Translations under genes and position numbers: made by a program | Origin: Acinetobacter piscicola | GTDB taxonomy: Bacteria > Pseudomonadota > Gammaproteobacteria > Pseudomonadales > Moraxellaceae | DNA: 64,000 nucleotides | Assembly: GCF_015218165.1 (NCBI RefSeq) | Contig: NZ_CP048659.1 | Span: 1,426,001 to 1,490,000, forward strand | Direction: 5' to 3' | In this document: positions 28,062 to 36,337 of the stretch, one piece after another | Layout: every line of letters starts with the position of its first letter | Numbering within the stretch: position 1 is the stretch's first letter | Notes under the pieces: generated by a model | What the model saw: the letters and a program-made list of their open reading frames with translations, nothing else | Database searches by the model: none | What the model was told of the DNA's origin: nothing

Positions 28062-28229
28062 CTGATTGAAGTTCTTTAGGGTTATCACATTTCATAAAAA
28101 TTTCTTTGATTTTTATAGAATATCAATGAGTGCTGTAATAGTTGAAGTAAACATGCAATAAGCTTTCCATAATGTAAAAATAGGTGTTGTGATGTTTAAT
28201 ACATGTTTACTTCCGAAGTGCTTATAACA
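28062..28229. other. Spacer between tniQ and the putative immunity gene
   Basis: This is AT-rich sequence with no supported gene. No clear terminator hairpin or transposon end was recognised. Confidence 0.35.
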
Positions 28230-28817
28230 TTAAAGCTCTTTAAGCCTTGGAATTACCCTTTGTAATTCTTTTATTTCATTTATTGTATCTATTGATAAGG
28301 AAAAGGAACTTTCATTATCCTTATATTCATATATATTCTTCCTAATCATATTAATTATTAATTCAATTGAATCTGAGTAATAAAGATCCAAACCCTCACT
28401 TTTATTATTATCTCTAATTTCAATATTATAAGCTATTTCATTTCCATTCATCACTCGATTAAAACGCTTTTCCTCCATTATTTTATTATCCTTGAGATCC
28501 TTCACTAAAATAGAGAAAATTTCTTTTCTTAATTCAGCATCATCATTTACAATATATTTGACTTGATATATATAGCATAAACAGCTCCATTGAGTTGAAT
28601 TTTTACGATTAAAATCACTAAATTCAAAACCATCTAAAAACTCTTTGAATACAGTATAATTATCAAATTCTTGCACAAATAGGTTATAAACCAATCTAAT
28701 TAGTTGTAAACTTTTGTCCGTATCATTTATATCAAAATTATTAGCCAATGACTTAAAATATTTATGTTGATAATCATATTTTAAAAGTTCTTTTAAAAGC
28801 TCTAAATTGATAGCCAT
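28230..28817 (-). CDS. Putative immunity protein, orphaned from a NucA/NucB-like toxin
   Basis: I do not recognise the family by sequence. It is a 195-aa soluble, Asn/Asp/Glu/Lys-rich protein without signal or membrane segment. Position is the main clue: its ATG is 9 nt after the stop of a polymorphic-toxin C-terminal stub, behind an AGAGGTG ribosome-binding site, on the same strand. That is exactly where contact-dependent or type VI toxins keep their immunity gene. It is strongly AT-rich, as immunity genes often are. Function is inferred from context only. Confidence 0.55.
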   Translation of the reverse strand: MAINLELLKELLKYDYQHKYFKSLANNFDINDTDKSLQLIRLVYNLFVQEFDNYTVFKEFLDGFEFSDFNRKNSTQWSCLCYIYQVKYIVNDDAELRKEIFSILVKDLKDNKIMEEKRFNRVMNGNEIAYNIEIRDNNKSEGLDLYYSDSIELIINMIRKNIYEYKDNESSFSLSIDTINEIKELQRVIPRLKEL

Positions 28818-28826
28818 ATTACACCT

Positions 28827-28980
28827 CTATTTTACAAAAATTTTAATTTTGTCACCTGGTTGAACTCCTGCATCATGCAGCCCCCATCGAATGGATGAGC
28901 CTGCACCTTGATTATCAGATGGGTCTATATTTTACACTTGATCCAGCTCCACCCTCCTTAAACATTGCCATCGGCCATTC
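28827..28980 (-). pseudogene. C-terminal stub of a NucA/NucB-like nuclease toxin
   Basis: On the minus strand, two frames together read EWPMAMFKEGGAGSSVKY, then DPSDNQGAGSSIRWGLHDAG and finally GDKIKIFVK-stop. The E-(W/Y)-P-x-A-x(3)-EGGA block and the closing strand are typical of NucA/NucB deoxyribonuclease C-termini. The frames join at a TATA run near 28925-28930, consistent with a 2-bp deletion. The body of the gene is missing beyond the IS3 end at 28981. Confidence 0.7.
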
Positions 28981-29046
28981 TGATGTGTGCTGATAAAAAT
29001 GGAGACTTTAACTTGGTAAACTAAACTTACTCAACAGGAGTTTACC

Positions 29047-29346
29047 ATGAGTAAAAAGCAAAAAATTTATACAACAGAATTTAAAGCTGAAGCAATAAAA
29101 GCCATTGAAGAAAACAAAGGTAATGTTTCCGAAACAGCACGACAACTCGGTATTTCCATGCAAACGCTATCGAATTGGCATAAAAAAGCAAAGGCAGGAA
29201 CATTAGCTGGCACACAACAATATTCGCCTGATCTCGTTGCTCTACTCGAAGAAAATAAGAAGCTGAAACAACAACTTAAAACTTCCGAAATGGAAAGAGA
29301 ATTTCTAAAAAAAGCAGCGGCGTACTTTGCCAAGGAAAATCAGTGA
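29047..29346 (+). CDS. IS3-family OrfA (helix-turn-helix protein)
   Basis: This 99-aa protein has an N-terminal HTH (NVSETARQLGISMQTLSNWH) and a C-terminal leucine-zipper-like helix (LLEENKKLKQQLKTSEMERE). This is the standard OrfA layout. It overlaps orfB by 4 nt in another frame; the fused OrfAB transposase is normally made by -1 frameshifting. Confidence 0.92.
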   Translation: MSKKQKIYTTEFKAEAIKAIEENKGNVSETARQLGISMQTLSNWHKKAKAGTLAGTQQYSPDLVALLEENKKLKQQLKTSEMEREFLKKAAAYFAKENQ

Positions 29347-29745
29347 AGTACGCTTATATGAAAGAGCATAAAAACACATATCCAACAATAATGATGGCTA
29401 GGTTGCTAAAAATTTCAATATCAAGGTTTTATGATTGGTTAAAGCGGGGCTTAAGTAAACGAGTTATTCAAAGAAACCAACAGACCATCTTGGTCAAAAT
29501 TGCCCATCAAGAAACTAAAGAAAGTTATGGACATATTCGCTTAACAAGGTATTTACAGTCACAAGGCATTCAAATTAGCGAGTATGCAGTACGTTGCATT
29601 AAACAGCAGAATCATCTGTATTGTAAGCGTCATAAGCGTTTCAAAAGGACAACAAATAGCGATCACAATCGTTCTGTTTACAATAATTTGTTAGAGCAAA
29701 ACTTTATAGAGACTACCCCAAACATTGCGTGGGTAAGTGACATTA
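29343..29745 (+). pseudogene. IS3-family OrfB, 5' exon before the intron
   Basis: The N-terminal part of the rve-type integrase domain reads to NIAWVSDI, where the first catalytic Asp lies. It is then cut by the group II intron. This exon has 403 nt and the 3' exon 482 nt. Their sum is divisible by three, and the spliced frame reads SDITYIWTAEGW as expected of IS3 OrfB. Expression therefore depends on splicing. Confidence 0.88.
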
Positions 29746-30260
29746 GTGTGCCGCAGCAAGCGGCGTAAGAGATGAGGGTATGGCCCCTCGCTATCGGCTT
29801 GCAGGAGCAGGTAGCAAACCACCATAAGCGGCTTGGATCAAAAGTCCCGGTCGTGAGCGTTATGGAAAAGGCGTTGTATAGGCGTCAGGTAAGAATTAGG
29901 AAGGCGAACACCAGTGAACTGCCGTTCAAGTGTCGAAAGTACTCAAATGACATCAAAACCGGGGATGGATGTTGCCCCGCGATCAGTTTGGCCGTTACCT
30001 GCTTACGGGCCATTCGGTGTCCGGCGTAGAGGCAGCGCGATCCTAATTCAGGCTCTTACGTTGAACTGCGGGAACCTTCGGTGGCGATGTCAAGCGAAAG
30101 GCACAAGCTCAAAAGGCAAGGCTGATAATAGCAATGCGTCACCAAGGGGCGGAGCAACTCGTAGTAGTGTTGAAGTTACTGTAATGGTAATGGAGCGAAG
30201 GGGTTGCATTATCCAGGTCTACGGATTTGTCAACTGTGCAAGCAGGAGGAGCAAAACTTT

Positions 30261-31502
30261 ATGACCAAACCATTTAACATTCCTAAAGCGTTAATCTGGG
30301 AGGCATTTAAGAAAGTCAAAGAGAATGGCGGTGCTGCAGGCATCGATCATGAATCTATTGAGCAATTCGAACACCACTTAAAAGGCAACCTGTATAAACT
30401 ATGGAATCGACTTTGTTCAGGCAGTTATTTTCCATCGCCAGTCAAAGGTGTACCGATTCCAAAGAAATCAGGTGGGGTACGTATGTTAGGCATTCCAACA
30501 GTAGCGGATCGAGTAGCACAAACAGCTGTCAAGCTTATATTGGAGCCACGGATTGATCCTCTATTTCATCCAAACTCTTATGGCTATCGTCCAGGGCGTT
30601 CTGCCCATGATGCGATAGCTATGGTGAGGCGACGAAGTTGGGAGTATGACTGGGTTGTGGAATTTGATATCAAAGGTTTATTTGATAACATTGATCATAA
30701 TCTACTCATGCGTGCACTTAAGAAACACTGCGAAATTCCATGGATTCTTCTCTATGTAGAACGCTGGTTAAAAGCACCTATGCAAAATGTAGATGGTCAA
30801 GTTTTAGAAAGGAATCGCGGCACACCGCAAGGTGGAGTTATCAGTCCTCTATTGGCTAATTTATTTATGCATTATGCTTTTGACATGTGGATTACCAAGA
30901 ATCTTGCGAGTGTAAGATTCTGCCGCTATGCGGATGATGGAGTAATTCATTGCCGAAGTTTATCTCAAGCCAAACTTGTTTTACAAAAGATTGGTGCACG
31001 ATTTCGTGAATGTGGACTCGAATTACATCCAGATAAGACAAAGATTGTTTATTGCCAAGATGTGAATCGTCGCCAAGCATATCCCGATGTTCAATTTACT
31101 TTTCTCGGGTACACGTTTAGGCCCCGTAAGGCTGTGGACAAGTATAAAAGAGTTTATGTAAATTTCTCTCCTGCAGTCAGTCGTGATGCACTTAAAGCAA
31201 TGCGACAGACTATTCGGAAATGGCATCTACATCTGATGTGTAATCGCGAATTAAGTGATTTATCTGCAATATTCAATCCAATTCTTCAAGGTTGGCAGCA
31301 ATACTATGGTCGATTCCATGGTTCAGCAATGTCAGCGATCTGGCAACACATGAATGCTTATCTTATACGCTGGATGAGGCGTAAGTATAAAAACTTGGCC
31401 CGTCATAAAAGACGGGCTAGATATGCCTTAGGGCGACTTGCGCGTGATTTTCCAAATGCCTTTGTGCACTGGAAAATGGGATGTTTACCAACGGTTGGAT
31501 AA
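30261..31502 (+). CDS. ltrA: Group II intron reverse transcriptase/maturase
   Basis: This intron-encoded protein of 413 aa begins MTKPFNIPKALIWEAF behind an AGGAGGA ribosome-binding site. Reverse transcriptase blocks are complete: FDIKGLFDNIDH, RGTPQGGVISPLLANLF and the catalytic YADD (FCRYADDGVIHC). A maturase/X region follows (ILQGWQQYYGRFHG). It ends without an HNH endonuclease domain, so it is an En-minus type, which usually targets single-stranded or replicating DNA. It promotes splicing and retrohoming of the intron. Confidence 0.93.
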   Translation: MTKPFNIPKALIWEAFKKVKENGGAAGIDHESIEQFEHHLKGNLYKLWNRLCSGSYFPSPVKGVPIPKKSGGVRMLGIPTVADRVAQTAVKLILEPRIDPLFHPNSYGYRPGRSAHDAIAMVRRRSWEYDWVVEFDIKGLFDNIDHNLLMRALKKHCEIPWILLYVERWLKAPMQNVDGQVLERNRGTPQGGVISPLLANLFMHYAFDMWITKNLASVRFCRYADDGVIHCRSLSQAKLVLQKIGARFRECGLELHPDKTKIVYCQDVNRRQAYPDVQFTFLGYTFRPRKAVDKYKRVYVNFSPAVSRDALKAMRQTIRKWHLHLMCNRELSDLSAIFNPILQGWQQYYGRFHGSAMSAIWQHMNAYLIRWMRRKYKNLARHKRRARYALGRLARDFPNAFVHWKMGCLPTVG

Positions 31503-31505
31503 TGG

Positions 31506-31540
31506 GAGCCGGATGAGCTGAGAGGTTCACGTCCGGTTCT
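31506..31540 (+). ncRNA. Domain V of the group II intron ribozyme
   Basis: GAGCCGGATGAGCTG pairs with the sequence ending CACGTCCGGTTC, with the conserved bulge, 3 nt after the maturase stop. It is the catalytic core of the ribozyme. Confidence 0.88.
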
Positions 31541-31579
31541 GCGAGGGGCTAAGGGTGAGATTCCCTTGGTCTACTCACC

Positions 31580-32061
31580 CATATATATGGACAGCTGAAG
31601 GCTGGCTGTATTTAGCTGCGTTAAAAGACCTTTGCACTAAACAAGTAGTTGGGTATAGCTTGAGTGCAAGGATGACAACACAACTTGTTTGTAATGCACT
31701 GAGTATGGCTATTCGCAATCATAAACCACCTCGAAACTTAATTATTCATTCGGACAGAGGCAGTCAATATTGTAGTCATGAATATCGGAATATGCTTGAA
31801 AAATATAGTTTTCAAGGTTCGATGAGTAAAAAGGGTGACTGTTTTGATAATGCACCAATTGAAAGTTTCTCGGGTGAGGAACAACGTTCCGCAAGTAAGA
31901 ACGAACTTGTACATCATCGGAACTATAAAACGAGGGAAGAAGCTAAGGCAGATATTACAAAATACATAGAGCTCTTCTATAATCAGCAGAGAATTCAGAA
32001 AGGACTGAATTTTAAGACACCAAATCAAATGGCAGAGGGCTTTTACAAGTTAGTTGCCTAG
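31580..32061 (+). pseudogene. IS3-family OrfB, 3' exon, with a small in-frame insertion
   Basis: The frame continues the rve domain with IIHSDRGSQY (second catalytic Asp) and DNAPIESF (catalytic Glu). Immediately after, relatives read WGTLKNEL but this copy reads SGEEQRSASKNEL, about five extra residues. The insert contains a small inverted repeat (GGAAC-AAC-GTTCC, 31878-31890). The insertion lies next to the catalytic Glu, so activity even after splicing is doubtful. Confidence 0.82.
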
Positions 32062-32103
32062 AATCTCCCAAGTGGAAGTGTCCTGTTATTTCAGCACACA
32101 TCA

Positions 32104-32821
32104 AAGAAAGGAGTAACCCCAGTTTGTAGCTTTCCTGAATTTTTGGCATTTCAAAAAGAGTGGTGTAGAACACTCGTATTTCTGCAATAGATAAATGACG
32201 GTTTCTTGGTTTTGCTTTATAGACATGCTTTGCTTGAATAGCTAGGACTAGATTGTACTCTGCTAAGCCTTTTGTAATGGCATACTCAAACATGCGACTA
32301 AGTAGGCTGCGAATCTGCCACGCTGTAGGGTCTTTGCCCTCGTCTTTTTTCTTCCAAATAATAGAACGTATATGTTCAATGGTAATTTGATTAAATGCTA
32401 AATCTCCAATGACTGGATATATATCATTGTTTAAATATAGCTCCATGATTGTAGTTGTCACACGATCTTTGGCAACGACCTCGTTAATGTATTGCTCGCC
32501 ATAATGTCTAAAGGTGAGTTGATACTTTTCATTTTTTTGTTGTTCTAATTTTGGCGATATACCTTTGGCAACTAATGAAGCTGTTTCATCTCGCTTTGCT
32601 CTTGCATCTTTTAGAGAAATATCAGGGTAACGACCAATCGTTAAACGCTCTTGTTTTCCATTATATGTGTAGCGATATAACCATACTTTGCTTCCAGTCG
32701 GTTTCACTTCTATAAACAAGCCGTTATTTAGCTTGTCCTTTGCCATATAGCGTTTTTCAAGTGCTTTTAAAGCATCTATTTCTCTCGGTGTTCCAAAAGA
32801 ATATCCATTGTCTTTAGGCAT
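32104..32821 (-). pseudogene. P4-type tyrosine integrase, 3' part removed by the IS3 element
   Basis: The N-terminal DUF4102 domain (KLNNGLFIEVKPTGSKVWLY, TIGRYPDISLKDAR) and the SAM-like core-binding domain are present. The frame runs into the IS3 end after KLGLLLSLM and stops at 32012 inside the IS. The catalytic domain with Arg-His-Arg-Tyr is missing, so the integrase is inactive. Its start faces the right boundary of the island, as expected for an integrase next to its attachment site. Confidence 0.9.
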
Positions 32822-32855
32822 AATTTTTTAGGTGCAAAGTGGTTGTTAAGTTAAG

Positions 32856-32881
32856 TTGCAACTTATCTGCAACTAAAAAAA
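32856..32881 (+). repeat. Right 26-bp island repeat (candidate integrase arm site or att)
   Basis: TTGCAACT and CTGCAACT start 11 bp apart and end in an A-run. It is a direct repeat of 23144-23169 with two mismatches, 35 bp upstream of the integrase start. Confidence 0.65.
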
Positions 32882-32933
32882 GCATAGCACTAACTGAATT
32901 TATTGAATATAGCTGAATAATAAAGAAATAAAA

Positions 32934-32970
32934 AAATACGCTAAATATATAATAAATAGCGTATTTTATA
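32934..32970. terminator. Hairpin near the trmB end
   Basis: AATACGCTA and TAGCGTATT form a stem with flanking A and T runs, 45 bp beyond the trmB stop. It may terminate trmB on the minus strand. Confidence 0.55.
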
Positions 32971-33014
32971 TTGTTATTATAACTTACTAGAATCTACTGA
33001 ATAACAGTAAACTA

Positions 33015-33749
33015 TTAACTTATTTTCTTAAAAATAAAATCATTAATTTTGTGACCAGCTTCGATGCCACGACGTTCAAATTTGGTCTGTGGACGCCAGT
33101 CAGGACGTGGGTAGCTGTTGCCTTTACCTGCTAAGTTTTCTAAACGTGGACGATTGTCTAAAACGTCAAGCATCCATTCAGCATACGGTTCCCAATCCGT
33201 TGCAGCATGGAATGTACCGCCAATTTCCAATTTTTCTTCAACCAATGGCATACGATCATGAGAAACAAAACGACGTTTAAAATGGCGTTTCTTTTGCCAA
33301 GGATCAGGGAAATATAATTGTACAGTGTTGATGCTATTATCTGGCATTTCACGTAATACTTGGATGGCATCGGCATCTAAAACACGTAAGTTTTTCACCT
33401 CGGCTACACCTGCTTCATAGACACATTGTGCAATACCTGGAACATGCACCTCGATGCCAACAAAGTTGCGTTCAGGATTTGCTTTTGCCATCAGTACCAA
33501 AGAACGCCCCATGCCAAAACCGATTTCTACCGTTAAAGGACGTTCAGGATGTGGAAAATGCTGACGTAAATCGCCAACAGGGTATTCCAAAATTAGATCA
33601 CGATGTTGTTCAAGCGCAGATCGTTGTGAGGTATTTAATGGCGCAGAACGGCGCATAAACGTCACAATTTCGCGGTGCTCATGCAAATTGTCTAACTCTA
33701 CAACTTGCGCTTCAATTTGATCGTTCGACATAAGCTTGGGGATTACCAA
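33015..33749 (-). CDS. trmB: tRNA (guanine-N7)-methyltransferase
   Basis: This SAM-dependent enzyme makes m7G46 in the tRNA variable loop. The SAM motif VEIGFGMGRSLVLMA, the acidic PER/GIEVH strand and the family block QLYFPDPWQKKRHFKRR are all intact. Length (244 aa) is normal. Its 3' end is the proposed integration site of the island, which left the reading frame complete (ending FIFKKIS). Confidence 0.95.
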   Translation of the reverse strand: MVIPKLMSNDQIEAQVVELDNLHEHREIVTFMRRSAPLNTSQRSALEQHRDLILEYPVGDLRQHFPHPERPLTVEIGFGMGRSLVLMAKANPERNFVGIEVHVPGIAQCVYEAGVAEVKNLRVLDADAIQVLREMPDNSINTVQLYFPDPWQKKRHFKRRFVSHDRMPLVEEKLEIGGTFHAATDWEPYAEWMLDVLDNRPRLENLAGKGNSYPRPDWRPQTKFERRGIEAGHKINDFIFKKIS

Positions 33750-33916
33750 AAATTCAAAAGGCGTATTTTAAGACCTCTACTTATCAAGTCAAACTTTTTT
33801 GTCATTTATGTAGGGGAAATACTGAGATTTAGCGCGAAGCTGTATATGATATGGCATTTATTAAAATGATATTGCTTAGCAACTGAATAAAATTGATTGA
33901 ACAAAAAGTCAAAACG

Positions 33917-34392
33917 ATGAAAATATTAAAACTACAATATTTTGCGCTGAGCCTATTAGGTTGTTTCTTTTCAGCACATGCACAATTGATGTTCAGCCAA
34001 TATAATATATTGTCTAAAATTATTTTGGATGATGGTTATCGTAACCCAAATAAAGCACTATGCCTGATGCTTTCAATGCGAAAAATACTTTGCGAGCAGG
34101 GGAATCAAATCCAAAATGTGCATGGTATATCAATGCTAATGAACCTACAGCATTGGATTATAATGAAGAATATAAAACTGAATCTCACAAAGCAGATTTT
34201 TATACAGCTGATGCATTCCGTTGCTCAGATCATGAGCCGATCATTGTTGATTTAGATTTTAACTCTCCAAGCACACCACAAAAACCTGAAACTGAACATA
34301 AAAAAGCGCTTGTGTTTTTGGCGGCGATATTTGTCTTGGCGAGTATAGTGATGATTGCACCGCTTGATAGACGCAAACAATCATCAATTTAA
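33917..34392 (+). pseudogene. Remnant of an ExeM/NucH-type extracellular nuclease
   Basis: A signal peptide (MKILKLQYFALSLLGCFFSA) is followed after a short stretch by C-terminal family sequence in a different frame: PDAFNAKNTLRAGESNPKC, then ALDYNEEYK, and CSDHEPIIVDLDF. The last is the SDH(D/E)P motif of endonuclease/exonuclease/phosphatase-fold nucleases. The tail is a hydrophobic helix plus Arg/Lys, like a surface-sorting anchor. Most of the enzyme, normally many hundreds of residues, is gone and the frame shifts near 34060. It is non-functional. Confidence 0.75.
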
Positions 34393-34413
34393 AAAATCTC
34401 ATATAGATGCCCA

Positions 34414-34436
34414 AAGAGAGGATGACATCCTCTCTT
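34414..34436. terminator. Hairpin between nuclease remnant and histidine kinase
   Basis: AAGAGAGGAT and ATCCTCTCTT pair around GAC. The following sequence TATCTTTT is only weakly U-rich. Confidence 0.45.
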
Positions 34437-34468
34437 ATCTTTTGGTGTATACACAGGTTGAGTTGGTT

Positions 34469-36337
34469 TTACAGTTGAATGGATGTACGAATGATGGTTT
34501 CTCCTACTGTTGATAACATTTCAAAATCACCGCCTAAGCGCTGCACACGCACTTGCATACTGTGTAAACCGACATGAAAACCTTGCTGTACCGAAGCCGC
34601 ATCAAAGCCAACGCCATTATCTTGAATTTCTAAAATTAAACATGCTTGTTCATTTTCATATAAGGTCACTTTCACTTCTGTGGCTTGACTGTGTTTGACA
34701 ATGTTATTGAGAGCTTCTTCAGCGACACGTGCCAAAGTAAGAGATTGAATCATACTTGGTGTGTTTTTCCATGCAGTTGGCATTTGCCATGTTGAATGTA
34801 TATCCATTTCTTCAAAAATTTGTACAAAACGATGGCGTACGGGAGCTGCCCAAAGTACAGGATTGTCAGGAACTTTAGAGCCAAAGCTAGAACCTGAGTC
34901 TATAACTTGACGTAAATCATTACGTAATAGTTTAAGTATCGACATCATTTGTGCTTTGTCGATATTGTCATTTAAATCGAGCAAAATCATTGAACGGGAA
35001 ATTGAGCCACCTAAACCATCATGCAATTCATGCGCAAGGTTTAAACGTTCTTGGAGTCGCATATTATTGGCTTCAAGTTGATATTTTTTACTTAATGATT
35101 GTTCTAAATCTAAGGTAATTGTTTCAACTGTCTTACTCAATTTTTTATTAAATAGCTCCACTTGGTTAATATTTTGTGCAATGCGCCATGCTAAAATACA
35201 GGAGATCGCCAAACTGGTCACAGGTGCTGCAAATGGTAACCACAAAAACGCATGAATATTAGCTTGATAGATTACAACGTCATGTAGGCAAATCACTATA
35301 AAAATAATAAAAACTGCTGCTAACATAAATATTTCGGCACTACGATTTTTATACGCCAGCCATTGAAAGTATAGGCAGTTGCTAAAAAATACTAAAGCAC
35401 TATAAATAAAACAAAATAGAAGGGTATTTTTTAAATATGGTAGCGGTACAACTAATAATAAAATAGCGAGGCATATACTGATACCAAACAAGATATATTC
35501 TGTTCTTTGATAGCGCTGTTTGGCAAAGCGCCATGAAAATAAACATAAACAGCTTACATAGCCCAATAGAAATATTATATTTAGACGAGATGTCAGCAAT
35601 GTATCTGTAAATGGCAATGGTTTGGTCATTAAAATATTGCTAATAAATAAAATCCAAAATAGCGATGTTAAAGCAAACCAACCAAAAGCATCTTCCTTAC
35701 GACGGAATAACCATATAAACAAACCTGTTAAGCCTAAAACCAAAGTAATAATTAGATTAATAAAATAAGTGCTACGTCTTTCAAGAATATATTGTTGATG
35801 CAACTGAGTAATATAATCGACTGAGTTAAACACAATTTTATTTAAACCTGACGCTTGAGTTTGTACTCCAATGACTTTAATCAAAATTTCATTTGTATCT
35901 GAGTTCAGGGTGGAAGCGGGTAAGATCCACATCCGTGGAATATTCCAACTACGAGATAAAGGCTCAACCATAGATTGATCATGCCAAAGGAGTTCATGAT
36001 TACTATAGACTGCTCCTGCCATGTTAATCCGATCGACAACAAAAGCAGCAGGCTGTACTTGAGCAACTTTTGAGTTGCAATGACGTTGCCAAAGAATTTT
36101 ATACCATGCTGTACCTGAGTAGTTTTTCCATGCTATATCCCAATTGTGTGGCAAAGCTATATTTTCCCATCCTGTTTGAGGAATCTGGTCTGAGTTATCG
36201 GTGACTTTAACCACTTGTGTGCTGATGATTTTAAAATCACAGTTATTTAATGTTGTGGGTGTTTCTACCAAAGGCTGTGCATAAGTGAGGTGAAAAATAA
36301 AATATAAAGCAAAGCTTAAAATTAGACGTAAAATCAA
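34469..36337 (-). CDS. NarL/DegS-type membrane sensor histidine kinase
   Basis: After a signal-like segment comes a periplasmic beta-rich domain (about residues 25-190). Several membrane helices (about 190-400), a coiled coil and a HisKA_3 domain follow, with the phosphorylated His439 in AHELHDGLGGSISRS. The HATPase end has the N box EEALNNIVKHSQA and the G box DNGVGFD. The layout resembles 7TMR-DISM kinases, whose extracellular domain binds ligand. Its start overlaps the regulator's stop by 4 nt, so both are one operon. The signal sensed is not known. Confidence 0.88.
   Translation of the reverse strand: MILRLILSFALYFIFHLTYAQPLVETPTTLNNCDFKIISTQVVKVTDNSDQIPQTGWENIALPHNWDIAWKNYSGTAWYKILWQRHCNSKVAQVQPAAFVVDRINMAGAVYSNHELLWHDQSMVEPLSRSWNIPRMWILPASTLNSDTNEILIKVIGVQTQASGLNKIVFNSVDYITQLHQQYILERRSTYFINLIITLVLGLTGLFIWLFRRKEDAFGWFALTSLFWILFISNILMTKPLPFTDTLLTSRLNIIFLLGYVSCLCLFSWRFAKQRYQRTEYILFGISICLAILLLVVPLPYLKNTLLFCFIYSALVFFSNCLYFQWLAYKNRSAEIFMLAAVFIIFIVICLHDVVIYQANIHAFLWLPFAAPVTSLAISCILAWRIAQNINQVELFNKKLSKTVETITLDLEQSLSKKYQLEANNMRLQERLNLAHELHDGLGGSISRSMILLDLNDNIDKAQMMSILKLLRNDLRQVIDSGSSFGSKVPDNPVLWAAPVRHRFVQIFEEMDIHSTWQMPTAWKNTPSMIQSLTLARVAEEALNNIVKHSQATEVKVTLYENEQACLILEIQDNGVGFDAASVQQGFHVGLHSMQVRVQRLGGDFEMLSTVGETIIRTSIQL

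Larger units (their letters stand above)
29746..31579 (+). mobile_element. Group II intron
   Basis: The intron starts with GTGTG and has a structured 5' region of about 510 nt before its protein gene. A textbook domain V lies at 31506-31540 (GAGCCGGATGAGCTGAGA, then CACGTCCGGTTCT), followed by a domain VI-like hairpin. Length is about 1834 bp. Splice boundaries are set by restoration of the OrfB reading frame and may be off by one or two bases. It lies in the coding strand of the IS3 transposase, so it can splice from the transposase mRNA. Confidence 0.9.
28981..32103 (+). mobile_element. IS3-family element interrupted by a group II intron
   Basis: Imperfect terminal repeats start TGATGTGTGCTGA at 28981 and end TCAGCACACATCA at 32103. 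Further matching bases extend inward (GGAnACTTnnACTTGG). orfA and a split orfB are present. Without the intron the element is about 1289 bp, normal for IS3. No target duplication is visible (ATTC left, AAAG right). The flanks are a toxin stub and an integrase stub, so adjacent deletions are likely. Confidence 0.85.
23071..33034. mobile_element. Decayed genomic island integrated at the 3' end of trmB
   Basis: The intact trmB ends at 33015. A partial copy of its last codons (ATTTTCTTAAAAA, 13 bp identical, 33022-33034 versus 23071-23083) lies at the other end beside clpB, where the minus strand reads F-x-F-K-K-I-N-stop. A 26-bp direct repeat with two mismatches (23144-23169 and 32856-32881) lies inside both ends. 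A truncated P4-type integrase faces inwards at the right. Between are only transposons, remnants and cargo. The integrase is broken, so the island should be immobile unless helped in trans. Exact ends are approximate. Confidence 0.7.

Noticed and set aside
29772..30260. Open frames in the 5' part of the group II intron
   Set aside because: The region is structured ribozyme RNA; the frames lack ribosome-binding sites and resemble no protein.
28981..32103. A 3-bp target duplication (TGA/TCA) at the IS3 ends
   Set aside because: The flanking triplets are inverted, not direct, and belong to the terminal repeat; no real duplication is visible.
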